From Hwanghaeella sp. (GTDB taxonomy: Bacteria > Pseudomonadota > Alphaproteobacteria > UBA8366 > Aestuariispiraceae), in the NCBI GenBank assembly GCA_028282025.1, contig JANQIT010000003.1:1-47008 (forward strand): a stretch of 47,008 bases of DNA, given 5' to 3'. Under the pieces are notes generated by a model that was not told where the DNA came from, ran no database searches, and was given only the letters and a program-made list of their open reading frames with translations. The position numbers were made by a program, and so were the translations under genes. Shown here piece after piece: positions 25,557 through 33,320 of this stretch (its first letter is position 1; every line of letters begins with the position of its first letter).

Positions 25557-26162
25557 ATGATGACACGGTCCGCACCGGAATATTCCGGCGATCCCGTCCG
25601 ATTCGCCGACCGGCTTCTGGCCTGGCTGGACGAGACGGGTTCAGCCGTACAGGCCGACGCGGACCTGAACGTGTTGCAGCACGGGCTCAGAACAGCAGCG
25701 CTGGCGCGGGATGAGAATGCTCCGGATTCGGAGGTCGTTGCCGCCCTGCTGCACGATGTCGGCCTGATCCTGCTGAAATCCCAAGGACCGGACGGCGTGG
25801 CGGCGGCGGAACGCTGCGGTGAGATTGTCGGGGCGGCTTGGCTGTCGCGTTACTTCCGCCCGGCCGTTTCGGAACCCGTCCGCCTGCACCAGATCGCCAA
25901 GCGCTGGCTGTTCGCAATGGACAAAGGCTACCGGGATGCGTTGAGCGACGAAACCTTCCGGCTGTTGGCTAGCATGGGCGGCCCCATGGCGGAGAATGAG
26001 CGTCAGCAATTCGAACGCCATGAACATTGGAGCGCTTCGGTCGCCCTGGCCCGCCGGGCGGACCTTTCCCCCAGCGCCGCGTTGCCGGAGGATGACCTGA
26101 GCGCCCTGCGGCCGGCGATCATGAGCTGCCTGGCCCCGCCAATGACCAGTCAGGTCGCCTGA
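25557..26162 (+). CDS. PhnZ-like HD-domain protein with altered metal ligands
   Basis: 201 residues of the family of HD-domain mixed-valent di-iron oxygenases associated with phosphonate breakdown (PhnZ/TmpB). Shared landmarks: VLQHGLRTAALA (H42), LLHDVG (H66, D67), VGAAWLSRYF, PVRLHQIAKRWL (H111), MGGPM and D169. The ligand His usual just before E-x-x-GAxWL is Gly88 (RCGEIVGAAWL). The Tyr/Glu residues that normally lie 10 and 7 positions before the first ligand His are also absent. It may still bind a metal but probably does something different. No phosphonate genes surround it. It overlaps the convergent MFS gene by 13 bases. Confidence 0.75.
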   Translation: MMTRSAPEYSGDPVRFADRLLAWLDETGSAVQADADLNVLQHGLRTAALARDENAPDSEVVAALLHDVGLILLKSQGPDGVAAAERCGEIVGAAWLSRYFRPAVSEPVRLHQIAKRWLFAMDKGYRDALSDETFRLLASMGGPMAENERQQFERHEHWSASVALARRADLSPSAALPEDDLSALRPAIMSCLAPPMTSQVA

Positions 26163-27352
26163 CCCGCCAGTCCTGCTTCCGCCCGGCGCACGAACAGCGC
26201 CGCCGCCAACCCCACGGCCGAAGACGCCAGCATGATCGACAGCAGCATATAGACCCCGTTGCCGGTCGATATCGCGAGTCCCGTGACAGTGGTCAGGACC
26301 GCGCCCGCGCCTACCGTCAGCGCGCCCGACAGGCCGGAGGCGCTGCCCGCCAGATCGGGGCGCACCGACACAGCGCCTGTATTGCTGCTCGGCATGGTCA
26401 ACCCGTTGCCGATGCCGACGAAGACCGTCGCCGCAAAGAACAACCCCTTGTCCAGCAGCCCCACCGCCAGCAGAACCAGTCCCCCCGTCAATCCCCCGCA
26501 GGCGACCAGACGCCCCAAAACCATCATGGTGGGTAAGGCGGTCCGCTTCACAAGACGGCCCGAAAGGAAACTGCCGAACATGAAACCCGCGGTAATGGTG
26601 CCCATGAAAAACCCCAGCGTAGAGGGCGTCATGTCGAACTCCACCGCCGCAACCAACGGCGCCCCGGCCAGAAATACATAGAACGCGCCGGTCGAAAACG
26701 CCGAACACACCGCATATCCCCAGAACCGTGTGTTCGCCAAAAGCGTGGGGTAATTCTGTATCTGCCGTCTCATTGTGGGCGAGCGGTTGGCGTTCGTTTC
26801 CCCCAGATCGACCCAGCAGAGCAGAAGCGCGATAGCCCCCAAGGCCGCGTAGAGGACGAAGTTTGCACGCCAGCCGAACAGTTCGTCCAACAGGCCGCCC
26901 AGCATCGGACCGAGCATCGGCGCAACGGCCATGCACATGCTGATAAAACCGACGACGCTGGCGGCTTCCTGCGGGTCCCGCGTATCGCGCACCACGGCAA
27001 GTGAAACCGCCCAACCGGAAACGATCGCCCCCTGCAGCACGCGGAAGGTCAGGAAGGCATGGATATCGGTCGCCAACGCGCAAGCGGTCGAAGCCGCGAC
27101 GAAAAGCAGCAACGCCGCCAACAGCACCGGCCGCCGTCCATACCGGACGGACAGCGGGCCGATGATGATTTGCAGAAAGGCGGTGATGCCGAGATATCCG
27201 GCAATCGCCAGGCTGACCAACGCATAGTCGGTCCCGAATGCCTCCGCCATCGCGGGAAGCGAGGGCAGAAACATGTTCAGCGACAGGGTCGCCAACCCCG
27301 TCAGTAGCACAAGGGTCGCGAAACGCGGCGGAGTGGTGGCGGCAAAGAGCAT
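26150..27352 (-). CDS. Bcr/CflA-type MFS exporter
   Basis: 400 residues, 12 hydrophobic helices. The Bcr/CflA pattern is clear: LNMFLPSLPAMAEAFG after TM1, GPLSVRYGRRPVLL (MFS motif A) between TM2 and TM3, RVLQGAIVSGWAVSLAVVRD in TM4 and APMLGPMLGGLL in TM5. The family exports drugs and small metabolites by proton antiport. It starts 48 bases after a terminator hairpin and downstream of a Val-rich leader ORF, with AGGA before the ATG and no promoter visible in that short stretch. The substrate cannot be inferred. Confidence 0.88.
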   Translation of the reverse strand: MLFAATTPPRFATLVLLTGLATLSLNMFLPSLPAMAEAFGTDYALVSLAIAGYLGITAFLQIIIGPLSVRYGRRPVLLAALLLFVAASTACALATDIHAFLTFRVLQGAIVSGWAVSLAVVRDTRDPQEAASVVGFISMCMAVAPMLGPMLGGLLDELFGWRANFVLYAALGAIALLLCWVDLGETNANRSPTMRRQIQNYPTLLANTRFWGYAVCSAFSTGAFYVFLAGAPLVAAVEFDMTPSTLGFFMGTITAGFMFGSFLSGRLVKRTALPTMMVLGRLVACGGLTGGLVLLAVGLLDKGLFFAATVFVGIGNGLTMPSSNTGAVSVRPDLAGSASGLSGALTVGAGAVLTTVTGLAISTGNGVYMLLSIMLASSAVGLAAALFVRRAEAGLAGQAT

Positions 27353-27399
27353 CTTGGTTTCCTGCTACGGCCAGCCGCGCGGAACGGACCTGCGCCAAT

Positions 27400-27424
27400 A
27401 AAAAACCCCCGACAAAGCCGGGGG
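27400..27424 (-). terminator. Rho-independent terminator or attenuator before the MFS gene
   Basis: On the minus strand CCCCCG-GCTTTGT-CGGGGG followed by six T. It lies between the TauD-type dioxygenase and the MFS gene. Since the MFS start is only 48 bases further on with no visible promoter, read-through (attenuation) is plausible. It could equally be the plain terminator of the upstream operon. Confidence 0.85.
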
Positions 27425-27465
27425 CGCATGGAGCAGCGGTCCGGGTCCGCTAACGGTCCATGCGC
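27424..27465 (-). other. Leader hairpin preceding the terminator
   Basis: A perfect 9-bp inverted repeat GCGCATGGA / TCCATGCGC (27457-27465 with 27424-27432) encloses a second stem AGCGG/CCGCT (27435-27439 with 27447-27451). It covers the last codons and the stop of the leader ORF and touches the terminator stem at base 27424. Its formation would be disturbed by a ribosome stalled on, or terminating at, the leader ORF. Confidence 0.6.
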
Positions 27466-27500
27466 GTTTCTCCTACGATGACGACGACAGCGGTTGCCAC
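27450..27500 (-). CDS. Putative leader peptide, Val/Ile-rich
   Basis: A 16-codon frame, GTG start after TTGGAG, reading MATAVVVIVGETRMDR then TAG. Four Val and one Ile in five consecutive codons (GTC GTC GTC ATC GTA) are typical of branched-chain amino-acid attenuator leaders. It is followed at once by a long hairpin and an intrinsic terminator, upstream of an MFS exporter. An internal ATG with its own GGAG could give a tiny M-D-R peptide. It is too short for statistical support; the claim rests on composition and arrangement. Confidence 0.45.
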   Translation of the reverse strand: MATAVVVIVGETRMDR

Positions 27501-27531
27501 GGCGTGTTTCTCCAATTCCGATTTGCCGACG

Positions 27532-28380
27532 CTACGCCCGATCCGGGACGGCGTCAAATTCCGTCTCCATCGCCGTGCAGCGGATCAGCAAACGGAAGTG
27601 GCCGGTGAAATCGTTGATCGGGTAATGCAGCGTAAAACGGTTGTCCCACAGGGCCACATCCCCCTCCTCCCAGCGATGACGGCAGGTGAATTCCGGCCGT
27701 GTCATGTGCTGGTCCAGAAAGTCCAGTAGCGGCGCGCTTTCCGCCGCCGTCATGCCGTCGAACCGGGTGACGAACATCCGGTTCAGGTAGAGCCCTTCCC
27801 TTCCCGTATCCGGATGCATCCGCACGACCGGGTGTATCGCGGTCTCTCCTTCCCGGTCCGGCCTGCCCGGGCCGTCATAGCTATGCACCGCCTGCAACCC
27901 GCGCAGTATGGACTGAAAGCCGGGGCTCAGCGCCTCGAACGCGGCGATGGTGCTGGAAAAACCCGTATCCCCGCCGAGCGGCGGGATCGTTCGCGCATGG
28001 AGTACCGACAGATACCCCGCGGGCTTGCGAAAAGTAACGTCCGCATGCCAACAGGCCCCGCCGAACAGGCGCTCGCCATCCGGCTCCTTGCGCATTTCCA
28101 GCACTTCCGGCACGCCCGGCGCGCGGATCACGCCCTGGTCGCTGTGATGATAGAATGGCGGCCCGAAATTCGCGGTGAAGTCCCGCAGCGCTTCCGGGGT
28201 CAAATCCTGCCCCTTGATGAACAGCACCAAATGATCGGCAAGCGCCGCCCGGATGAGGGTTAGTACCTCAGGATTGGTCTTCGAGCCGATATGCAGACCG
28301 CGCATGACAGCGCCGACATGCGGCGAGAGGGGATGCAGTTTCGCGGCAGCCGGTTCCATGCGTTCGGAGATGCTGGTCAT
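27532..28380 (-). CDS. TauD/TfdA-family Fe(II)/2-oxoglutarate dioxygenase
   Basis: 282 residues from ATG 28380; the frame is open further upstream, but that part lacks family similarity. Iron ligands H112-x-D114 (WHADVTF) and H252 (LHYPIND), with R263/R267 for 2-oxoglutarate. The PPLGGDTGFSS segment after the HxD motif is a TauD hallmark. The family hydroxylates sulfonates, carnitine-like and other small substrates. It follows the radical SAM gene by 71 bases in the same direction. The substrate is unknown. Confidence 0.9.
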   Translation of the reverse strand: MTSISERMEPAAAKLHPLSPHVGAVMRGLHIGSKTNPEVLTLIRAALADHLVLFIKGQDLTPEALRDFTANFGPPFYHHSDQGVIRAPGVPEVLEMRKEPDGERLFGGACWHADVTFRKPAGYLSVLHARTIPPLGGDTGFSSTIAAFEALSPGFQSILRGLQAVHSYDGPGRPDREGETAIHPVVRMHPDTGREGLYLNRMFVTRFDGMTAAESAPLLDFLDQHMTRPEFTCRHRWEEGDVALWDNRFTLHYPINDFTGHFRLLIRCTAMETEFDAVPDRA

Positions 28381-28451
28381 GGCGGTGTCCGTTTGAGCGA
28401 TGGCTTCATCCGCTCTACACCCAACGCCGCCGCCGGTGCAAGCAGGCCGGA

Positions 28452-29516
28452 TTAACCGTTCTTTACTTGCGCCCGGGCCTTGTTTCGCGCTTTGGCGGTT
28501 TCGAATTCCGGCGAGTCCTTCTGTTTCAGGCAAGCGGCGCAAATCGGATTGACCATGCCGGTCCGCAATTGATGGCGGATCGCATTGATCTTCTCACCAT
28601 CCCAAATCTGCTTCAGCGACTGGTCCTTGATGTTGCCCAGGTTCAGCAATTCCGACTTGGCGAAAAAGGTGCAGCAGGGTGTGACATCGCCGTTCGACCA
28701 GACATGCAAGCTGTTGAACGGATAGGCGCAGACCGGGTCCTCCACTTCCTGAAGCGGTTGCCCGGGCGCATGCAAGCCCGGGTCCCGCATTACCGAGAAA
28801 TCGCGCATCCTCTGAAAGTCGATATAGTCGGCGACATCTTTCCATTTATCCAGGAACGCGTCCTGCTCGTCGACATTCAGTTCCTGAACACAGAAGCACA
28901 ACCGCAGCACCGGCAGCGACGCGCCCGCCTCGTCCCTCAGGCGGCGGAAGGTCAGCAGGTTTTCCTCAATCCGCGCAAGCTCATCCTTGCCGCGGATCTT
29001 GCGATAGGTTTCCGGCTCCGCCGCGTCGAGCGAGACTTCCAGCCGCGATACGCCGGTGGAAATCAGAAAACGGCTCATCTCCTCGGTCAGCAGGACGCCG
29101 TTGGTGCCCAGGAATATGTCCATCACGCCGGCTTTCGCCGAAGCGCCGAGGACGTCCCGGACACCTTTGTGCAACAAGGGCTCCGAACCCAATCCGACGA
29201 CCACGGCGGGCAGGTCGTGGCGGCTGCACTCCTCCAACAGCGCACCGATCTCGCCGACATCCAGAACCGATTTCTTATCGTGATGATTGATCGTATAGCA
29301 CATCACGCAATTCAGGTTGCAGCGATTGACCAATTCCAGCGTGACGGTAAGGGGGAATTCCGGCAGGTCGTCCCGTTCGAAGTAAACCAGACTGTCCTGG
29401 TAATTCTTGCGGTACACACGAAACCGCTCTCCGAACCGTTCGGCCAGAATCTCCTCGAACGGGGATAGCGCGACCGTATCGGTAAAGTCGGTGTTGGGGG
29501 TTTCGGTTTTCGTCAT
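28452..29516 (-). CDS. Radical SAM/SPASM-domain protein
   Basis: 354 residues. Radical SAM cluster motif CNLNCVMC (C66, C70, C73) at the end of strand TLELVNR; GLGSEPLLHK matches the SAM-binding GGEP-type motif region. A C-terminal SPASM-like region has Cys residues in DPVCAYPFNSLHVWSNGDVTPCC and NPICAACL for auxiliary Fe-S clusters. SPASM enzymes often modify peptides or sugars. It lies 46 bases downstream of the Maf-like gene and before a dioxygenase, suggesting a shared pathway. The substrate is not predictable. Confidence 0.9.
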   Translation of the reverse strand: MTKTETPNTDFTDTVALSPFEEILAERFGERFRVYRKNYQDSLVYFERDDLPEFPLTVTLELVNRCNLNCVMCYTINHHDKKSVLDVGEIGALLEECSRHDLPAVVVGLGSEPLLHKGVRDVLGASAKAGVMDIFLGTNGVLLTEEMSRFLISTGVSRLEVSLDAAEPETYRKIRGKDELARIEENLLTFRRLRDEAGASLPVLRLCFCVQELNVDEQDAFLDKWKDVADYIDFQRMRDFSVMRDPGLHAPGQPLQEVEDPVCAYPFNSLHVWSNGDVTPCCTFFAKSELLNLGNIKDQSLKQIWDGEKINAIRHQLRTGMVNPICAACLKQKDSPEFETAKARNKARAQVKNG

Positions 29517-29562
29517 CCAGGCCTGGCGGTCCTATGGGGTGGCCCCGGCCGCTCCATTACGT

Positions 29563-31497
29563 CTATCCCGGCGGGAACATGGCGTCGAACTGGCCTTTCA
29601 GAACCGCCAATTCGGCGTCGAGCGCCTCGATAAACTGGGTGAAAAAAGTACTTTTCCGATCCGGGTCCATTCGCATTTCAAAAAATCGGCCGAACTGCAA
29701 CGCCGCAATAATCGTGCCGGTAAAGGTCGTGCGCACGGCTGCGTCTATAGTGTGGCTTGAATCCAGGTGCCCGCCAAGCAGCAGCGGCAGCAACCGGTCG
29801 TGCAAGGCGGTGATCGGGTTGGGTTGAGATGCGGTTTGCCGCGCCTCGGCAAGGATGGCCCCAATAGCACCGAAGTGCCGGCCGACACCGGCCGTGTATT
29901 TCGGCAATCCCGGCCCGCCGGACAAAGCGCCCGCCGGGCGTTGCGGCAATGCCGCCACCGCCGATCTGGCGAAATCGGCAGGCGGCTGCGCAGGCGGGCG
30001 GAGGATGACATTCTCCGGCTTCACAGGCGCAGAACCGTTTATCGCGATCCCGTCGGAACAGTTCAGGATCGCCCCATCGGTCCAACTGGCGAAAAACTGC
30101 TGAAACGTGGTCCGCGCCGCCAGAAACTGTTTGTTCGTGACCGCCTGACCGCCGAAATTCGCGGCGACCGGCTGATTCAGCGGGGAAAGAGACATCCAGT
30201 CTTCGTTCCGGCTGTACAGCGAGTCGCTGGCATGCTGGTGGTCCGCCTGGCGCGATCCCAGATCGACACCGAACAGAAAGACCTCAGAATGTCCCATGGC
30301 GGCGGCCGCCCGGCAGGCGAGGTTGGAAACCGACGGCGTGCTGAAGGGTAGAATATCGACCGGCCGGGCCATCAGCCGTGTCGGGATCAGCAATTCCCGG
30401 AAATAGAAGATCACACTGTCGAACAGCGGTGGCAGGCGCGGATCGACAATATAGGGCGCCAGAAAGGTAATGCCCGAATAGTCATGCAGCTTTGTGTCCT
30501 CGGTCAGGATGCCGGCGTAATTGGGGTCGTTCTCAATCTCGCAATGAAACTGCGGCTTGATTCCGTTCTTCAGAAGTGCGCTGGTCCCGGTTCCCGCCCC
30601 GAAGATGACCGCTTTGTCCGCATGTCGCCGGATGGTCTCTATCGACCGGTCCAGCGAAGGCCCGCTGCCGACCACGAAAGCGGGCGGGGCGGCCTTGTCC
30701 TTGCGGCGTCCCGGCAGCAATTGCCGGTGCGGCACGGCGGCGGCATTTTCCACCGCATGCTTCAGCATCAGGCATTCGTCCTCGAAGAAACCCACGGTGC
30801 CGTGCAGCATCGGGAACGTCTCGCGCACCGCCGCGACCAGGGCGTCGGCCGCGGGCGTCTTGTGGTGCTGGTAAAGATAGCTGCCGTCCACCAGGGCGAA
30901 ATCCGGTCCGCGCAGGCTGCCGATCAGCGCGCCCGCCGTCTGTCCGGGATCGTCCGCCGGACCGATGGTCAGGCCGCCGCCCCGCCGCTTCAGCGTTTCG
31001 ATCATCCGCGCCCAAGGCAGAATATGCATGGACCAGTAGATCAGCTCGGAATCGGACTCGACGATCAGCAGATTGCGGAAATCCAGCCGCTCGATCAGTT
31101 GCGGCAAATGGATCCCCAGGCCAAGCCCGACGGAGATCAGATACGCGCCCCCGCCGGCAGGCTGTTGCGCGATCTCCACTCCCTGCATGTCACCGAGCAG
31201 GCGGCGCGGCAGGCGGATATGACTGAATTCCAGCAGCGTGTCGGAATCGTAGCGGGTGATCGGCAGGAACAACCGGTCCGGCTTTTCGCAGTATTCCTCC
31301 ACTTGCAGCGCCGCGAAGGTCAATGCATCCGGCGCATAAAGCGGCGCGCCGTTCACCGCAGCATTCAGGCTGCCGTCCTCCAGCTTGCCCATCAGCCGCA
31401 CCCGAGCCGGTTTGCTGCGCTTAAACGCCTTCACCAGGTCCTTCGGCAAGTACCGTTTCAGGACCCGTAGGTTTTCTTCAAAGAGGCGTTCGTTCAC
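29563..31497 (-). CDS. Motility-associated factor (Maf/DUF115) glycosyltransferase-like protein
   Basis: 644 residues. The DUF115/MAF_flag10 core is visible around residues 270-440: PAFVVGSGPSLDRSIETIRRHADKAVIFGAGTGTSALLKNGIKPQFHCEIEN, then VFLFGVDLGSRQADHQHASDSLY. In Campylobacter, Aeromonas and others Maf proteins transfer nonulosonic acid sugars onto flagellin. An N-terminal region (about 1-250) with GLGLGIHLPQLIERLDFRNLLIVESD is also typical. No flagellin or sugar-synthesis genes are in the window. It leads the Maf-radical SAM-TauD series and is the best functional link from this region to the flagellum. Confidence 0.85.
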   Translation of the reverse strand: MNERLFEENLRVLKRYLPKDLVKAFKRSKPARVRLMGKLEDGSLNAAVNGAPLYAPDALTFAALQVEEYCEKPDRLFLPITRYDSDTLLEFSHIRLPRRLLGDMQGVEIAQQPAGGGAYLISVGLGLGIHLPQLIERLDFRNLLIVESDSELIYWSMHILPWARMIETLKRRGGGLTIGPADDPGQTAGALIGSLRGPDFALVDGSYLYQHHKTPAADALVAAVRETFPMLHGTVGFFEDECLMLKHAVENAAAVPHRQLLPGRRKDKAAPPAFVVGSGPSLDRSIETIRRHADKAVIFGAGTGTSALLKNGIKPQFHCEIENDPNYAGILTEDTKLHDYSGITFLAPYIVDPRLPPLFDSVIFYFRELLIPTRLMARPVDILPFSTPSVSNLACRAAAAMGHSEVFLFGVDLGSRQADHQHASDSLYSRNEDWMSLSPLNQPVAANFGGQAVTNKQFLAARTTFQQFFASWTDGAILNCSDGIAINGSAPVKPENVILRPPAQPPADFARSAVAALPQRPAGALSGGPGLPKYTAGVGRHFGAIGAILAEARQTASQPNPITALHDRLLPLLLGGHLDSSHTIDAAVRTTFTGTIIAALQFGRFFEMRMDPDRKSTFFTQFIEALDAELAVLKGQFDAMFPPG

Positions 31498-31578
31498 CGG
31501 GGGATTCCAAGCTATAAAAAACAGCGGGATCGCTATCGCGACGAGGATTGAAGATAGACCGCGATTCCGCCGTGACGG

Positions 31579-32391
31579 TCACGCACCGACTTTCCAAACC
31601 GCCGGATAAGACGCCCCGGAATACCGCTCCCCGTCTTCCAAACCGGGGTCGACAGTGGGGATCGCGACCTGCCCTTTCCGTTTGTGGTAACGCGCATCGT
31701 CACCCAGCCAGCGGGTGGCGAGGGCCCGCCGACGGCCCGGATAGGGGTTTCCCGGTGCGCCATGGACGATCATCGCCTGAAAGACCAGACAGTCGCCGGG
31801 CTGCATGGCGAAACGCACTATCCGGTGCCTGTCCCGTTCGCTCTCGATATCGGGCAAGGGCGGCAGGTCCGTTCCCCGATAGGGCGAACCGTCCAGGAAA
31901 TTGTGCGGATTGTGTTCGGGCCAAGTGTGGCTGCCGGCGACGTATTCGACGGAGATGTCTTCCGGCACCGGGTCGAACGGCGTCCAGATTGAAACGACCT
32001 GCCGTCCCGATACCGCCCAATAGGGCTGATCCTGGTGCCAAGGGGTCCGGTTCGGCGTGCCGCCCTCTTTCACCAGCAATTGGTCGTAAAAGAAGGTCGC
32101 CGACCGCGCCTGCATGATGCGGCCGGCGATTTCAGCCGCCGGAGACTCCATCACGAACCGCCGGAAGTCGGGCTGCCGCCGCCAGACATCCAGATCCCCG
32201 AAGAAACGCCCACCGCCCGCCGCATCCGCGTATTCCTCTGCAAACGGGCCGGGGGCGAACATGGCGGCGTCGATGGCCGCCCGCATCAGGGTAATCCAGT
32301 CCAGGCCGATCACACCGCGCAGGCAGACGACGCCATCCCGCTTGTAGGCGGCGATATCGTGTTCGGTAATCCGGACGGACAGGCTCTCCAT
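31579..32391 (-). CDS. Phytanoyl-CoA dioxygenase (PhyH) family protein
   Basis: 270 residues, PhyH family. H119-x-D121 (WHQDQPYW) and H210 (VHGAPGN) form the iron triad, and the Arg cluster at about 220-222 would bind 2-oxoglutarate. The SVEYVAGSHTW and PGDCLVF segments are family-typical. It differs clearly from the other PhyH protein at 2150, so it is not a recent copy. It begins 21 bases after the cytochrome c gene and ends 81 bases before the Maf-like gene, all on the minus strand, so it may be cotranscribed with either. Confidence 0.9.
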   Translation of the reverse strand: MESLSVRITEHDIAAYKRDGVVCLRGVIGLDWITLMRAAIDAAMFAPGPFAEEYADAAGGGRFFGDLDVWRRQPDFRRFVMESPAAEIAGRIMQARSATFFYDQLLVKEGGTPNRTPWHQDQPYWAVSGRQVVSIWTPFDPVPEDISVEYVAGSHTWPEHNPHNFLDGSPYRGTDLPPLPDIESERDRHRIVRFAMQPGDCLVFQAMIVHGAPGNPYPGRRRALATRWLGDDARYHKRKGQVAIPTVDPGLEDGERYSGASYPAVWKVGA

Positions 32392-32412
32392 GGGAAAGAG
32401 AGCCTAGAACAG

Positions 32413-32784
32413 CTATTTCAGAGTTTCACTCAAAAAGGCCATCAAGTTTTCCATGTCGGCCTCTTTCTTGATGCCGGCAAAGGCCATCTTGGTGCCTTTA
32501 ATGTATTTTTTGGGCGCGGCCAGATAAGCCCGCAGCGTCTCGTCTTCCCAAACGACGCCGGAATTCTTCATGGCCTTGGAGTATTTCGTGTAACTCTCAT
32601 GCGTGCCCGCGGTGCGGCCGAACAACCCTTCGAGGGAAGGGCCGGGTTTCTTCTTGTTCCCTTCCAGCACATGGCAGGCTTTGCATTTGTTGAACACTTT
32701 CTTGCCCTTGGCGGCGTCCCCGGCGAAGGCCGGCCCGGTGGCGGCAACGGCGATTACGGCAAGTGCGAATACGGTCTTCTTCAT
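32413..32784 (-). CDS. Class I cytochrome c (c2/c552-like), periplasmic
   Basis: 123 residues. Sec signal peptide of about 21 (cut near AFA-GDA), one haem motif CKACH, and a distal Met in the GTKMAFAGIKK segment, which is the KMxF-type axial ligand of cytochrome c2. GPSLEGLFGRTAG is the usual loop after the haem site. It should be a small soluble electron carrier. A minus-strand terminator (32872-32906) separates it from the multihaem operon upstream, so it has its own promoter or relies on read-through. Confidence 0.93.
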   Translation of the reverse strand: MKKTVFALAVIAVAATGPAFAGDAAKGKKVFNKCKACHVLEGNKKKPGPSLEGLFGRTAGTHESYTKYSKAMKNSGVVWEDETLRAYLAAPKKYIKGTKMAFAGIKKEADMENLMAFLSETLK

Positions 32785-32871
32785 TCCAGGTCCCCCCTGT
32801 TCATAAAGCTTCGATCAGACGGTTCAAAGGTACGGCGACAGTTTGCGTATTTCCACGCGGCATCCTGTCAC

Positions 32872-32906
32872 AAAAGAAGCCGCCCTGCGTGCAGCAGGAC
32901 GGCTTC
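32872..32906 (-). terminator. Rho-independent terminator after the multihaem operon
   Basis: Stem GAAGCCG/CGGCTTC (7 bp), one C-A mismatch, then CCTGC/GCAGG (5 bp) around a 5-base loop, followed on the minus strand by TTTT. It lies 20 bases after the stop of the Rap1a/Tai-like gene. Confidence 0.85.
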
Positions 32907-32924
32907 GGATACTTGGAGCCCACA

Positions 32925-33320
32925 TCAGTTGCAGGTCATGGTTGCTTTCAACGTGGCCAGAAGTCCTTCCGACGCGGGCATGCCGCGGTCATCGTAGTTC
33001 TGGTGCGCCCAGCGCATGAAGGCCCAGCGGATTTCATCCGCCCGGTTCAGGGCCGGCAGGCAGATATTGTTTTCCTTGGTCGCATAGCCGACTTCCGTAA
33101 TGGCGTCGGTGAAACCGTTAATATACTGCTCACATTCCGCTTCCGCGGCCTCGCCCCAGCGGCTGTCGTTGTCGCCCTCTATACAGGGTTTCAGCAGATC
33201 GGCCACCGAATAGACTTTGGACTTCTTGTCCGCCGCCTCGGCGGGGGCCGCGAAGCCCCCCAGGACGACCGCCGCGGCCAGCAAGGCGGAGGCGGTCAGC
33301 GTGGCAAATTGCGTTCTCAT
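32925..33320 (-). CDS. Small secreted Rap1a/Tai-like protein
   Basis: 131 residues with a signal peptide (cut near AEA-AD). The mature part resembles the Rap1a/Tai immunity-protein family: VADLLKPC near the N-terminus, CEQYINGFTDAI in the middle (family C-x-G-Y-x-x-G-x-x-D), ICLP, and a C-terminal LKATMTC. Four conserved Cys could form two disulfides. Family members neutralise type VI peptidoglycan amidase effectors, but many homologues are unrelated to immunity. Here it overlaps the 12-haem cytochrome gene by 4 bases, so a redox or assembly role in the periplasm is equally possible. Confidence 0.7.
   Translation of the reverse strand: MRTQFATLTASALLAAAVVLGGFAAPAEAADKKSKVYSVADLLKPCIEGDNDSRWGEAAEAECEQYINGFTDAITEVGYATKENNICLPALNRADEIRWAFMRWAHQNYDDRGMPASEGLLATLKATMTCN

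Noticed and set aside
25641-27398. Long minus-strand frame overlapping the HD and MFS genes
   Set aside because: It is out of frame with both recognised families and has no domain features.
25557-28380. HD protein plus TauD-type dioxygenase as a phosphonate-oxidising PhnY/PhnZ or TmpA/TmpB pair
   Set aside because: The genes are convergent and separated by an MFS gene, and the HD protein lacks key ligand and substrate residues.
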